From Klebsiella sp. WP3-W18-ESBL-02 (lineage in GTDB: Bacteria; Pseudomonadota; Gammaproteobacteria; Enterobacterales; Enterobacteriaceae), in NCBI RefSeq assembly GCF_014168815.1, contig NZ_AP021972.1, forward strand, positions 1,798,001 through 1,862,000: a stretch of DNA of 64,000 nucleotides, read 5' to 3'. Both the position numbers and the translations under genes were made by a program. This document shows, piece by piece, positions 43,389 to 52,152 of the stretch. A model generated the notes under the pieces. That model made no database searches. It worked only from the letters and a program-made list of their open reading frames with translations, and was not told the origin of the DNA. Positions within the stretch are counted from its first letter, which is position 1. The number at the start of each line of letters is the position of its first letter.

Positions 43389-45011
43389 ATGAAAAAATCC
43401 TCCTTACTGGGAGCGTGTTTGCTCGCGCTCTCCATGACGATGGGGAGCGGGGCGGCGTTGGCTAAAACGCCGCCGGACCAGCTCATCATTGGCATGAACA
43501 TGAATAACCTGCTGACCCTCGACCCGGCCGCGATGACCGGTAACGAGGTGGTCGGTATTGTGGTGAATCTCTATGACTCGCTGGTGGAACTGGATCCTCA
43601 GCAGTTGACCAACGTTAAACCGGCACTCGCCAAATCCTGGGATATCAGTCCGGACGGCAAAACGCTGACTTTTCATCTGCATAACAACGTCAAGTTCCAC
43701 TCCGGAAACCCGCTGACCGCCGCCGACGTGGTGTGGTCGATGCGGCGTATTTTGCACCTCAACCTCGCTCAGGCATCGGTGTGGAAATCCTACGGCTTTA
43801 GCAAAAAGAACGTCGACAAGCAGGTGACCGCGCCGGACGACTATACGGTGCAGATTGTCCTGCCGAAGGATAACGATCCGCAGCTGGTGATTTACTCGCT
43901 GGGCGCGCTCGGCAACCTGGGCGTGCTCGACAGTAAAACCGTACAGAGTCACGAACAGGATAACGACTGGGGCAACAAATGGCTGACCACGCACGAAGCC
44001 GGATCGGGGCCGTTTACGCTGGAAACCTGGCAGGCGAAAGACGTGCTGCGCATGAAGCGTAACCCGGACTACTGGCGCGGCGAGCCGAAGATGAGCCGCG
44101 TGGTGCTGCGCCACTTCCAGGAGTCGCAGACCCTGCGTCTGATGATTGAAAAAGGCGATCTCGACATCGCTAACAATATGGCGGTGTCGGATATCAACGC
44201 TCTGCGTAAAGACCCACAGCTCACCGTCGATGCGGTACAACGCGGCACCATGTATTACGTGTCGATGAGCATGAAAGAGGCGCACTTCGCCAATCCCAAA
44301 GTACGTGAAGCCGTGCGCTACCTGATTGATTATCAGGGTATTAACAAAGCGCTGATGCCGGGCTACGGCGTATTGCACCAGCGGCCGATTAAAGCCGGGA
44401 TGCCGTCAACGCTGCCGGATCCTGGCTACACCTTCGATCTGGCAAAAGCCAAAAAGCTGCTGGCGGAGGCAGGATACCCGGACGGTTTTGACACCACCCT
44501 GCGGGTGCTGGCCGATCAGCCGTTCCTCAACATTGCCATTGCCGTGCAGTCGACGCTGATGCAGGCGGGCATTAAGGCCAAAATCATCACCGGCACCGGT
44601 AACCAGATTTACGGTGCGATGCGTGAACGCAAGTTCGACATGCTGGTGGGGCGCGGCGGCAGCGGCATGGAGCCGCACCCGCACTCCAGCCTGCGCGCGC
44701 TGGTGTACAACCCGGACAACAGCGATGCGGCGAAGCTCACCAACTTCCAGGGCTGGCGCACCGGTTTCTACGACAAACCGCTCAACGAGATGATCGACGG
44801 CGCGCTGCTGGAGCGTGACCCACAAAAACAGATTGCCGATTATCAGGCGATTCAAACCCGTTTTGATTCGCTGATCCCGGCGATGATCCCGGTGTCGCAG
44901 ATGGTGGATTCGGTGGTGGTGCGCAATGAAGTGAAAGACTACCAACCGCACCCATCGGCCACCACGTTCCTGCGAGATGTCTACAAAGTTAGCGAAGGAG
45001 ATAAAGGATGA
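43389..45011 (+). CDS. ABC transporter substrate-binding protein, peptide/nickel/opine type (SBP family 5)
   Basis: A 540-residue periplasmic binding protein with a signal peptide ending ALA near residue 25. Family-5 signatures are visible: LAKSWDISPDGKTLTFHLHNNVKFHSGNPLTAADVVWSM near residue 75, GSGPFTLETW near residue 205 and KAKKLLAEAGYPDGFD near residue 350. The start at 43389 gives a normal signal peptide; an in-frame ATG 10 codons upstream does not. It leads a five-gene operon with two permeases and two ATPases. Family members bind di- and oligopeptides, nickel chelates, glutathione, opines or some sugars, so the ligand is open. The preceding enolase-type gene hints at an organic acid or conjugate. 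Confidence 0.85.
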   Translation: MKKSSLLGACLLALSMTMGSGAALAKTPPDQLIIGMNMNNLLTLDPAAMTGNEVVGIVVNLYDSLVELDPQQLTNVKPALAKSWDISPDGKTLTFHLHNNVKFHSGNPLTAADVVWSMRRILHLNLAQASVWKSYGFSKKNVDKQVTAPDDYTVQIVLPKDNDPQLVIYSLGALGNLGVLDSKTVQSHEQDNDWGNKWLTTHEAGSGPFTLETWQAKDVLRMKRNPDYWRGEPKMSRVVLRHFQESQTLRLMIEKGDLDIANNMAVSDINALRKDPQLTVDAVQRGTMYYVSMSMKEAHFANPKVREAVRYLIDYQGINKALMPGYGVLHQRPIKAGMPSTLPDPGYTFDLAKAKKLLAEAGYPDGFDTTLRVLADQPFLNIAIAVQSTLMQAGIKAKIITGTGNQIYGAMRERKFDMLVGRGGSGMEPHPHSSLRALVYNPDNSDAAKLTNFQGWRTGFYDKPLNEMIDGALLERDPQKQIADYQAIQTRFDSLIPAMIPVSQMVDSVVVRNEVKDYQPHPSATTFLRDVYKVSEGDKG

Positions 45012-46045
45012 GTACGGCTATTCTTGCGCCCGGCTCCCGGACCCGGCGCTTCTCAAAACGGTTGATGCAGGTGGCGGTGACGCTGTTTGGCCTGCTGCTG
45101 CTGACGTTCTTTATTGGCCGCGTGATGCCGATTGACCCGGTGCTGGCGATTGTCGGCCCGGACGCTGACCAAAGTACTTACCAGCAGGTCTATCACCAGC
45201 TGGGATTCGACCAGTCGCTCATGACCCAGTTTGGCATTTACTTTGTCAACCTGCTGCACGGCGATCTGGGCAATGCGCTGCTGACCGGTAAACCGGTTAT
45301 CGACGATATTATTCGCGTCTTCCCCGCGACCATGGAGCTGGCAACGATGGCGATTATCGTCGGCGCGGGTCTTGGTATTCCGCTGGGCGTACTGGCGGCG
45401 GCGCGTCGCAACAGCCTTTCCGACTACGTGGTGCGTATTATCAGCCTCGCCGGCTACTCTACCCCCATCTTCTGGGTGGGGATGATGGGGCTGCTGGTGT
45501 TCTACGCCTGGCTGGGTTGGGTCGGCGGCGCCGGGCGCGTGGATCTGGGGCTGGACGGCATTGTGCCGCGTCGTACCGGACTCATGACCGTCGATGCGCT
45601 GCTGGCGGGTAACAGCGAGGTGTTCTGGAACGCGATTAACCACCTGGTTCTGCCCGCCGCGCTGCTCGGCTTCCATTCGCTGGCCTACATCAGCCGTATG
45701 ACCCGCAGCTCTATGCTGGCGCAGCTGTCGCAGGAGTTCATCATCACCGCACGAGTGAAGGGTTTAACCGAGCGGCAGGTGATTTGGAATCATGCGTTTC
45801 GCAACATTCTCGTGCAGCTGCTGACGGTGGTGGCGCTGGCCTACGGCTCGCTGCTGGAAGGGGCGGTATTGATTGAAACCGTCTTCTCCTGGCCCGGGTT
45901 TGGCTCCTATCTCACCGGCAGCCTGCTGCTGGGTGATATGAACGCGGTGATGGGCTGCGTACTGCTGGTAGGGGTGATCTTCGTGATGCTCAACCTGCTC
46001 TCCGACATGCTGTATCAATTCTTCGATCCGAGGACAAAATCATGA
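45008..46045 (+). CDS. ABC permease, DppB/OppB type
   Basis: A 345-residue inner-membrane permease. An N-terminal helix is followed by a periplasmic segment with PIDPVLAIVGPDADQSTYQQVYHQLGFD near residue 40, which is the OppB/DppB TM N-terminal region. The transport domain follows, with the EAA-like loop ITARVKGLTERQVIWNHAFRN near residue 250. It overlaps the binding-protein gene by 4 bases (ATGA) with AAGGAG upstream, and the next permease gene by 4 bases. Confidence 0.9.
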   Translation: MSTAILAPGSRTRRFSKRLMQVAVTLFGLLLLTFFIGRVMPIDPVLAIVGPDADQSTYQQVYHQLGFDQSLMTQFGIYFVNLLHGDLGNALLTGKPVIDDIIRVFPATMELATMAIIVGAGLGIPLGVLAAARRNSLSDYVVRIISLAGYSTPIFWVGMMGLLVFYAWLGWVGGAGRVDLGLDGIVPRRTGLMTVDALLAGNSEVFWNAINHLVLPAALLGFHSLAYISRMTRSSMLAQLSQEFIITARVKGLTERQVIWNHAFRNILVQLLTVVALAYGSLLEGAVLIETVFSWPGFGSYLTGSLLLGDMNAVMGCVLLVGVIFVMLNLLSDMLYQFFDPRTKS

Positions 46046-46947
46046 CGGTTTCTCTGGATACTTCTCTTTCAGGCGCGTCCGGTGAAGGCCGCCAGCGGCT
46101 GCTGCGTGCGCTGGCGCGGGCCGGCGGGTTTATCGGCAAGATGGCGCGCAATCCGCTGACGGCGATTGGTGGCGGGATTATTTTCCTGCTGCTGGTGGTG
46201 GCGATTTTCGCGCCGCTTATCGCCCCCTATAACCCGCTGGTGCAGGACTTAAACAATGCGCTCACCGCGCCAAACGCCCAGCACTGGTTTGGTACCGATG
46301 AGTTTGGCCGCGATATTTTCAGCCGCCTGGTCTACGGCTCGCGCATCACGCTGTACATCGTGCTGCTGGTGTCGGTCACCGTCGGCCCGCTGGGGCTGCT
46401 GCTCGGCGTCTGCGCGGGCTACTTCGGCGGTAAGGTCGATATGGTGCTGATGCGCGTCACCGACATTTTCATCTCTTTCCCAAGCCTGGTGCTGGCGCTG
46501 GCGTTTGTCGCCGCCTTAGGCCCAGGGCTGGAGCACGTGGTGATTGCCATTACGCTCACCGCCTGGCCGCCGATTGCGCGACTGGCGCGTGCCGAAACGC
46601 TGTCGCTGCGTCAGGCGGATTTTATCTCCGCCGTGCGTTTACAGGGCGCGTCTCCGGCGCGGGTGCTGTGGCGTCACATTGTGCCGCTGTGCCTGCCATC
46701 GGTGATTATCCGTATCACCATGAACATGGCGGGGATCATCCTGACCGCCGCCGGTCTCGGCTTCCTTGGCCTGGGCGCGCAGCCGCCGGAGCCTGAATGG
46801 GGGGCGATGATCTCCAGCGGCCGCACCTACATGATGGAGTGCTGGTGGGTGGTGACGATTCCGGGGCTGGCGATTCTGATCAACAGTCTTGCGTTCAACT
46901 TCTTAGGAGATGGCCTACGTGACATCCTCGATCCTCGCAGCGAATAA
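46042..46947 (+). CDS. ABC permease, DppC/OppC type
   Basis: A 301-residue permease with an OppC N-terminal segment (FIGKMARNPLTAIGG near residue 30), the FGTDEFGRDIFSRLVYGSRITL motif near residue 86 and the EAA loop ISAVRLQGASPARVLWRHIVPL near residue 195. It is translationally coupled to the upstream permease (4-base overlap). Its last 29 bases overlap the downstream ATPase gene. Confidence 0.9.
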   Translation: MTVSLDTSLSGASGEGRQRLLRALARAGGFIGKMARNPLTAIGGGIIFLLLVVAIFAPLIAPYNPLVQDLNNALTAPNAQHWFGTDEFGRDIFSRLVYGSRITLYIVLLVSVTVGPLGLLLGVCAGYFGGKVDMVLMRVTDIFISFPSLVLALAFVAALGPGLEHVVIAITLTAWPPIARLARAETLSLRQADFISAVRLQGASPARVLWRHIVPLCLPSVIIRITMNMAGIILTAAGLGFLGLGAQPPEPEWGAMISSGRTYMMECWWVVTIPGLAILINSLAFNFLGDGLRDILDPRSE

Positions 46948-47785
46948 CGCTGCACCGCTGCTCGACGTGCGCGATTTAAACGTCAAATTCGTTAACGGCA
47001 GCGCGGTTACCCATGCGGTACGCGGCGTCTCCTTCCAGTTGGGGCGAGAGAAGCTGGCGATTGTCGGCGAATCCGGCTCCGGCAAATCCACCGTCGGGCG
47101 CGCGCTGCTGCACCTGCACCCGAAAAAGGCGCGCATTGACGCCAGCCAGATGCAGTTTGGCGATATTGACCTGCTCAACGCCAGCGAAGCGCAGATGCGC
47201 ACCATCCGCGGTAAGCGTATTTCGATGATTATGCAGGACCCGAAATATTCGCTGAACCCGGTAGTGCGGGTAGGCGACCAGATAGCGGAAGCCTGGCTGA
47301 CGCACCATCCGGGGCATAAAACGGAGGCGAAGGCCAAAGCGCTGGAGATGCTGGACGTGGTGCGCATTCGCGATCCCGAGCGCGTTTACGGGCTCTATCC
47401 GCACGAGATTTCTGGCGGTCAGGGGCAGCGCATTATGATTGCCATGATGCTGATTACCGACCCTGAGCTGGTGATCGCCGATGAACCGACCTCCGCGCTG
47501 GACGTCTCGGTGCGTTTGCAGGTGCTGGGCCTGCTGGATGATCTGGTTAAATCGCGCGGGCTGGGGCTGATTTTTATCAGCCACGATATCAACCTGGTAC
47601 GCAGCTTTTGCGACCGCGTGCTGGTGATGTACGCCGGACGGGTGGTGGAGTCCATCGCCGCCTGCGATCTCGACCGCGCGCAGCACCCATACACGCAGGG
47701 CCTGATCAGCGCGCTGCCGGATATGCACAGTCGTCGCCCGGTCTTACCGGTTTTGCAGCGTCAGGCCTGCTGGCTGACGGACTAA
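46919..47785 (+). CDS. ABC ATPase, DppD/NikD-like
   Basis: A 288-residue ATPase with Walker A GESGSGKST, Q-loop IMQDPKYSLNP, signature ISGGQGQR and Walker B VIADEPTSALD. The GTG at 46919 is preferred because AGGAG (46905-46909) is 9 bases upstream. The ATG at 46910 would touch that site directly and add only three residues. It is shorter than DppD (327), ending soon after the first part of the C-terminal oligopeptide/dipeptide domain (PYTQGLISALPDMHSRRP), more like NikD. It pairs with the next gene to form a heterodimeric motor. Confidence 0.88.
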   Translation: MTSSILAANNAAPLLDVRDLNVKFVNGSAVTHAVRGVSFQLGREKLAIVGESGSGKSTVGRALLHLHPKKARIDASQMQFGDIDLLNASEAQMRTIRGKRISMIMQDPKYSLNPVVRVGDQIAEAWLTHHPGHKTEAKAKALEMLDVVRIRDPERVYGLYPHEISGGQGQRIMIAMMLITDPELVIADEPTSALDVSVRLQVLGLLDDLVKSRGLGLIFISHDINLVRSFCDRVLVMYAGRVVESIAACDLDRAQHPYTQGLISALPDMHSRRPVLPVLQRQACWLTD

Positions 47786-47795
47786 GGAGCGCATC

Positions 47796-48569
47796 ATGAT
47801 TGAAGTGAAGAATCTGAACCTGGCGTTTGGCGAAGGCGAGAAGCGCAACCAGGTGCTGTACGACGTCAATTTTCACGTCAGGCCCGGTGAGATTTACGGG
47901 CTGGTGGGGGAGTCAGGCTCCGGGAAAACCACGGTGCTGAAGTGCCTGGCCGGGCTGTTTAACCACTGGCAGGGTGAACTGACCATTCATGGTCAGCCGT
48001 TGGAACACGCCATCAGCCGCCAACGCTGCCGTAAGGTACAGATGGTGTTTCAGGACCCGTACGGTTCGCTGCATCCGCGTCATACCATCGGCGATATTCT
48101 CGAAGAGCCGCTACAGATTCACGGCATCGGCGAGCGCGATCGGCGGATTAACACGCTGCTGGATAGAGTCGGGCTGAACCGGGCGTTTCGCGACCGCTAT
48201 CCGCACCAGCTCTCTGGCGGCCAGCGACAGCGCGTGGCGATTGCCCGCGCGCTGATCCTTGAGCCGCAGGTGCTGCTGTTGGATGAACCCACGTCGGCGC
48301 TGGATGTGTCGGTGCAGGCGGAAATCCTCAATCTGCTGGCGGAGCTGCAAAAAGAGTCGAATCTGACCTACCTGATGGTTACTCACGATCTGGGCGTGAT
48401 CGCCCATTTGTGCCAGAAGGTTGCGGTGATGCAGTACGGCAAAATTCTCGAAACGCTGACCGTTGACGCGTTGGTGAACGGCGAGGCGAAAACGCCATAC
48501 ACGCAGATGCTGGTGAACGCCAGCCGCCAGTACACGCGCGAAATGGCGCGCGAAGTCGCGGCGTATTAA
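47796..48569 (+). CDS. ABC ATPase, DppF/NikE-like
   Basis: A 257-residue ATPase with Walker A GESGSGKTT near residue 39, Q-loop VFQDPYGSLHPRHTIGDIL, signature LSGGQRQR near residue 140 and Walker B VLLLDEPTSALD. It is much shorter than DppF (334) and lacks most of the C-terminal extension, as in NikE (about 268). AAGGAG precedes the ATG. It is the last gene of the five-gene importer operon, followed by a REP pair. Confidence 0.88.
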   Translation: MIEVKNLNLAFGEGEKRNQVLYDVNFHVRPGEIYGLVGESGSGKTTVLKCLAGLFNHWQGELTIHGQPLEHAISRQRCRKVQMVFQDPYGSLHPRHTIGDILEEPLQIHGIGERDRRINTLLDRVGLNRAFRDRYPHQLSGGQRQRVAIARALILEPQVLLLDEPTSALDVSVQAEILNLLAELQKESNLTYLMVTHDLGVIAHLCQKVAVMQYGKILETLTVDALVNGEAKTPYTQMLVNASRQYTREMAREVAAY

Positions 48570-48578
48570 CCGGATGTT

Positions 48579-48657
48579 GTAGGCCCGATAAGCGTAGCGC
48601 CATCGGGCAGCCCGATGCAGGTGCCGGATGGCGGCGTGGACGCCTTATCCGGTCTAC
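48579..48657. repeat. REP pair downstream of the ABC cassette
   Basis: Two inverted REP units: 48579-48609 (GTAGGCCCGATAAGCG...) and 48622-48657 (TGCCGGATGGCGGCG...). The arrangement mirrors the REP pair at 43284-43356 on the other side of the importer operon. Confidence 0.85.
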
Positions 48658-48688
48658 CCGATCAATTTTCCTCTGGGAAATCAATAAT

Positions 48689-49978
48689 ATGCATAATAAT
48701 TCTTTCCGTATTGCTCTACCGCTCGTGCTTTGTGCCTGTACCGCTTCCGCAGTAGCAGCGGAAACCGTCGACCTGCGCATGTCGTGGTGGGGCGGTAACA
48801 GTCGCCATCAGGTGACCTTAAAAGCGCTGGAAGCTTTTCATCAGCAGCATCCGGATATTAACGTGAAAGCGGAATACACCGGCTGGGACGGCCACACCTC
48901 GCGCCTGACCACGCAGCTGGCGGGCGGCACCGAGCCGGACGTCATGCAGACCAACTGGAACTGGCTGACGCTGTTCTCGAAAGACGGTAACGGCTTTTAC
49001 GATCTCAACAAGGTAAAAGCGGAAATTGGTCTCGACCAGTTCACCGCCAAAGACCTTCAGCCGGTGACGGTGAAGGGCAAACTGAACGGGATTCCCGTCG
49101 CCATGACCGCTCGTATTTTCTATTACAACGACCAGACCTGGAAAAAAGCCGGTTTAGGCTATCCGCAAAACTGGGATGAGCTGATGCACGCCGGGAAAAC
49201 CTTTGCGAGCAAGCTGGGCAAACAGTACTACCCGGTTGCCCCGGAGAGCCTCGGCGTGCTGGCGCTGCTCAATTCGTATATGGTGCAGAAGTACAACATC
49301 CCGGCCATCGATGAACAGAGCAAAAAGTTTACCTACAGCGACGCGCAGTGGGTGGAGTTTTTCCAGCTGTATAAAACGCTTATCGATAATCATGTTATTC
49401 CGGACATGAAGTATTACGCCTCATTTGGCAAGGGCAACATGTACGAGATGAAGCCGTGGATCGAGGGCGAATGGGGCGGGGTGTATATGTGGAACACCGC
49501 CGTGACCAAATATTCTGATAACCTGAAACCGCCCGCGAAACTGGAGCTGGGGAGCTATCCCATGCTGCCTGGGGCCACCGACGCGGGGCTGTTTATGAAA
49601 CCGTCGATGATGCTGTCGATTGGCAAAACCACACAACACCCGCAGGCGGCGGCGAAGCTGATTAACTTCCTGCTCAACAGCAAAGAGGGCGTGACGCTGC
49701 TGGGGCTGGAGCGCGGCGTGCCGCTGAGCAAAAGCGGCGCGGAGACCCTGACCGCATCTGGCGTGATCAACGACAAAGACCCTTCGGTTGCTGGCATCAA
49801 GCTCGCGCTGTCGCTACCGGCGAAGGTCGGCGTGTCGCCGTATCTGGAAGATCCGCAGCTGGTGCAGGAATTTGATAGCGCGCTGCAATCTATTGACTAC
49901 GGCAAGAAATCCGTCGCCGAAGCGGCGGCGGATTTCAAGCGTCAGTCTGAGCGAATCTTAAAACGCGCAATGCGTTAA
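48689..49978 (+). CDS. TogB-like periplasmic oligogalacturonide-binding protein
   Basis: A 429-residue family-1 sugar-binding protein with a signal peptide ending AVAA near residue 24. The mature part begins VDLRMSWWGGNSRH and continues AEYTGWDGHTSRLTTQLAGG, DVMQTNWNWLTLFSKDGNGF and GVPLSKSGAETL. I recall nearly the same segments in Dickeya TogB, the binding component of the TogMNAB oligogalacturonide importer. No togM, togN or togA lies in the window: the adjacent upstream ABC genes are of the peptide type and not expected to accept a MalE-type protein. The remaining Tog genes may be elsewhere, or the protein is an orphan. It is convergent with yegS (4-base overlap of ends). Confidence 0.82.
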   Translation: MHNNSFRIALPLVLCACTASAVAAETVDLRMSWWGGNSRHQVTLKALEAFHQQHPDINVKAEYTGWDGHTSRLTTQLAGGTEPDVMQTNWNWLTLFSKDGNGFYDLNKVKAEIGLDQFTAKDLQPVTVKGKLNGIPVAMTARIFYYNDQTWKKAGLGYPQNWDELMHAGKTFASKLGKQYYPVAPESLGVLALLNSYMVQKYNIPAIDEQSKKFTYSDAQWVEFFQLYKTLIDNHVIPDMKYYASFGKGNMYEMKPWIEGEWGGVYMWNTAVTKYSDNLKPPAKLELGSYPMLPGATDAGLFMKPSMMLSIGKTTQHPQAAAKLINFLLNSKEGVTLLGLERGVPLSKSGAETLTASGVINDKDPSVAGIKLALSLPAKVGVSPYLEDPQLVQEFDSALQSIDYGKKSVAEAAADFKRQSERILKRAMR

Positions 49979-50874
49979 CGCAGCAGCGGGCAGTCCGGCG
50001 GCAGGCGGCAGCGCAGCGCCGCCGGCAAAATTTCCATCCGGAAGGCGGTCCCGCTCAGCGGCTCGCCGTCGAGGTTAAAGGTCATTTCATGCGGTGCGGT
50101 GACTTCGAACCACGGCGAGACGCTGTCCACCAGATTCTCTTTGCCATCGCTGCTGGCCAGCGTGTTAAACAGCGCCGGCAGCAGCTCTTCACCGGTAAAA
50201 ATACGCAGATGCAGCAGCCCATCGTCGATTAATGCCTCCGGGCACAGCTGCTGGCCGCCTCCCGCCTGGCGTCCGTTACCGATGCCAATAACCAGCGCAT
50301 CACCTTGCCAGCTAAAGTTCTCGCCGCGAATTTCACAGCGGTCCGGTTTCAGGGTATCCATGCGCATCAGTCCGTGAATCAGATACGATACGCCGCCCAG
50401 CGCTGCCTTCAGTTTCTCCGGGGTTTCCGTGGTGATACGCGTACCGAAGCCGCCGGTCGCCATATTGATAAAGCAGGTTTTATGGTTGACCTGGGCAATA
50501 TCCACCGGGACGTCGCGCCCGGCAATTGCCAGCTTGAGGGCGTTGGCTAAATCATCAGGAATATTCACGCTGGTGGCAAAATCATTGGCGGTGCCAAGCG
50601 GTAATATCCCCAGCGCGGGAACCGCGTTGCTCTCGCAGTGGATCAACGCCGTTGCGACTTCATTGATGGTGCCATCGCCGCCGCCGGCAATCACCGTAGC
50701 CACCTCAAGCGCCACCGCTTCGTCGACATAGCGTACGGCGTCGCCTTTCTCCCAGGTGACGCGCACGTGAATCACAATGCCCTCGTCGCGCAGCAGAGTC
50801 ACCGCTTTGCGCAGCTCGGGGTTATCGGCACTTTTACCGTTAAGTATCAGTAAACTTGCTGGAAAATCTGACAT
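49975..50874 (-). CDS. yegS: Lipid kinase YegS
   Basis: A 299-residue soluble kinase of the diacylglycerol-kinase catalytic fold; E. coli YegS phosphorylates phosphatidylglycerol in vitro. Motifs are SLLILNGK at the start, VIAGGGDGTINEV near residue 62 and LPLGTANDFA near residue 92, with FNLDGEPLSG near the C-terminus. The ATG at 50874 gives exactly the E. coli length. A longer in-frame reading would pass through the cyaR terminator and into IS630 and is not real. Confidence 0.94.
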   Translation of the reverse strand: MSDFPASLLILNGKSADNPELRKAVTLLRDEGIVIHVRVTWEKGDAVRYVDEAVALEVATVIAGGGDGTINEVATALIHCESNAVPALGILPLGTANDFATSVNIPDDLANALKLAIAGRDVPVDIAQVNHKTCFINMATGGFGTRITTETPEKLKAALGGVSYLIHGLMRMDTLKPDRCEIRGENFSWQGDALVIGIGNGRQAGGGQQLCPEALIDDGLLHLRIFTGEELLPALFNTLASSDGKENLVDSVSPWFEVTAPHEMTFNLDGEPLSGTAFRMEILPAALRCRLPPDCPLLR

Positions 50875-50947
50875 CCTTGGTACCTCTTTAGGGGGTATGC
50901 AAAGAGTGTAACAAAGGAAACGGCAGTGTGCTTTAGGAGGGAAGGGC

Positions 50948-50983
50948 AAAAAATAAGCCCGTGTAAGGGAGATTACACAGGCT
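50948..50983 (-). terminator. Native cyaR intrinsic terminator
   Basis: The minus-strand hairpin GCCTGTGTAA/TTACACGGGC with a six-base loop is followed by TTATTTTTT. It now lies downstream of the IS630 transposase gene in the same direction and also upstream of yegS. Confidence 0.88.
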
Positions 50984-50999
50984 AAGGAGGTGGTTCCTA
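50948..50999 (-). ncRNA. cyaR: 3' fragment of the sRNA gene cyaR (disrupted by IS630)
   Basis: The reverse strand reads TAGGAACCACCTCCTTAGCC, then TGTGTAATCTCCCTTACACGG and GCTTATTTTTT, which matches the downstream part of E. coli CyaR (RyeE) as I remember it. It keeps the anti-Shine-Dalgarno-like CCACCTCCTT target-pairing stretch and the terminator stem (GTGTAA/TTACAC extended by GCC/GGC). It is cut off from its promoter by the IS. CyaR, with Hfq, represses ompX, luxS, nadE and others in E. coli. Confidence 0.9.
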
Positions 51000-52152
51000 A
51001 ATAGCTGCGCCTAATACCGCTACACTTTTGCCTGACCATGTTTTCCTCCGGGGAATGGGCTGGCGGTTTCCATAAAATGGCGGACCTTTTTCAGTAACTG
51101 CCACATTGAGCGGCACTGATGATTACGGGTTATCGTGTCATGAAGTGCCTGCCATAGCCGTTCCACATGATTCACCCACGGCGAGTAAACCGGCTGGTAA
51201 ATTACCCTGAACTTGGGATTTGCTTTCAACCAGCGCTGTGTTTCGCGGCTTTTATGGATAATGTAGTTATCAACGATCAGCGTGATTGTTTTCGCCCGCC
51301 GGTAAGTGGCTTTCAGGTGCTTCAGCAGAGCGATAAACAGCGCTGAACTTTTGCTGTTGCCGCCCACGTAGCTGACTTTACCCGTGCCACTGTGCAGTGC
51401 GCCGGCCAGATAGTATTTTTCGTTCTGCCCCGGCGTCACTACCCGTTTCTGCTGTCCGCGCAACTGCCAGTCCGCACCGATTTTAGGATTAAGGTGGATA
51501 TCCACTTCATCTTCATAAAATACCGGATGCTCTGCGCTGCATTCATCCAGCGCTTTGTGGATTACCGCCATCTTTTCATCTTTATGTGGGTCACGGATAC
51601 GCAGAGTTGGCGCGGCCCTGCGCCATACAAGCCCCGCAGATGGCAACCAGCGGCGAACGGTTCCTGCATGTAACTGGCAACCGGTTATCTCATTGATTTT
51701 TAATGCCAGTAATTCGGTGCTCCAGCGTGAACGTTGATAACCAAAATCGCCGGGAGAATGCTTTATCAGCTCACGTAACAGGGTGCAGATATGTTCAAAA
51801 GGCCAGCGTCGGGAGCGCCCTGCGGGTAAGGATTTCAGGCCTTCAATACCTGAGTGCGTAAACCAGTTAATCCAGCGACCAACGGATGAACGAGCACAAC
51901 AGAGAGTTCTGGCAACATCGCTGACCCGTTCACCCCGATGAAGCATCAGCATGGCCGTGAGTCTGCGGGCATGATTTTTATCGCGCGTTTTATGAATAGC
52001 TTTCTGCATCAGGCGTCGTTCGCCACGGGGTATTGGTGCTATGATCGGCATCGCTCAGTCCGGTTGGTGGTTTTGGTTGGTTTGGCGATTGATCAGATCG
52101 CACAATCCGGGCTGAGTTCCCTTTCAGTGATCTACTATTCCGCGCATCTATT
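51000..52152 (-). mobile_element. Complete IS630 insertion (1153 bp) within cyaR
   Basis: The ends are AATAGCTGCGC (51000-51010) and the inverted AATAGATGCGC (52142-52152), matching at 10 of 11 positions, with weaker similarity further in. TA duplications flank it at 50998-50999 and 52153-52154. Removing the element and one TA restores CCTAGG, which contains CTAG, the known IS630 target. The length between the TAs is 1153 bp, which I recall as the published IS630 size. It holds one intact transposase gene on the minus strand, so it could still be mobile. Confidence 0.95.
51020..52051 (-). CDS. IS630 transposase
   Basis: A 343-residue DDE transposase of the IS630/Tc1-mariner superfamily. Helix-turn-helix segments lie at residues 30-70 (RVSDVARTLCCARSSVGRWINWF) and in LQLHAGTVRRWLPSAG-type sequence near residue 130. 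The catalytic acids fall in YEDEVDIHLNP near residue 177, TLIVDNYIIH near residue 263 and PWVNHVERLW near residue 298. It resembles Shigella sonnei IS630 transposase almost throughout, as I recall it, and is full length. Because of the insertion it is now oriented downstream of the cyaR promoter and upstream of the cyaR terminator. Confidence 0.96.
   Translation of the reverse strand: MPIIAPIPRGERRLMQKAIHKTRDKNHARRLTAMLMLHRGERVSDVARTLCCARSSVGRWINWFTHSGIEGLKSLPAGRSRRWPFEHICTLLRELIKHSPGDFGYQRSRWSTELLALKINEITGCQLHAGTVRRWLPSAGLVWRRAAPTLRIRDPHKDEKMAVIHKALDECSAEHPVFYEDEVDIHLNPKIGADWQLRGQQKRVVTPGQNEKYYLAGALHSGTGKVSYVGGNSKSSALFIALLKHLKATYRRAKTITLIVDNYIIHKSRETQRWLKANPKFRVIYQPVYSPWVNHVERLWQALHDTITRNHQCRSMWQLLKKVRHFMETASPFPGGKHGQAKV

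Noticed and set aside
43389..49978. One six-gene transporter including the TogB-like protein
   Set aside because: The TogB-like protein is a family-1 (MalE-type) binder, separated by a REP pair from a complete family-5 importer that already has its own binding protein. The two are treated as separate systems.
50875..51039. 55-codon N-terminal extension of yegS
   Set aside because: It would translate through the cyaR terminator and the end of IS630. The 299-residue start matches the family length.
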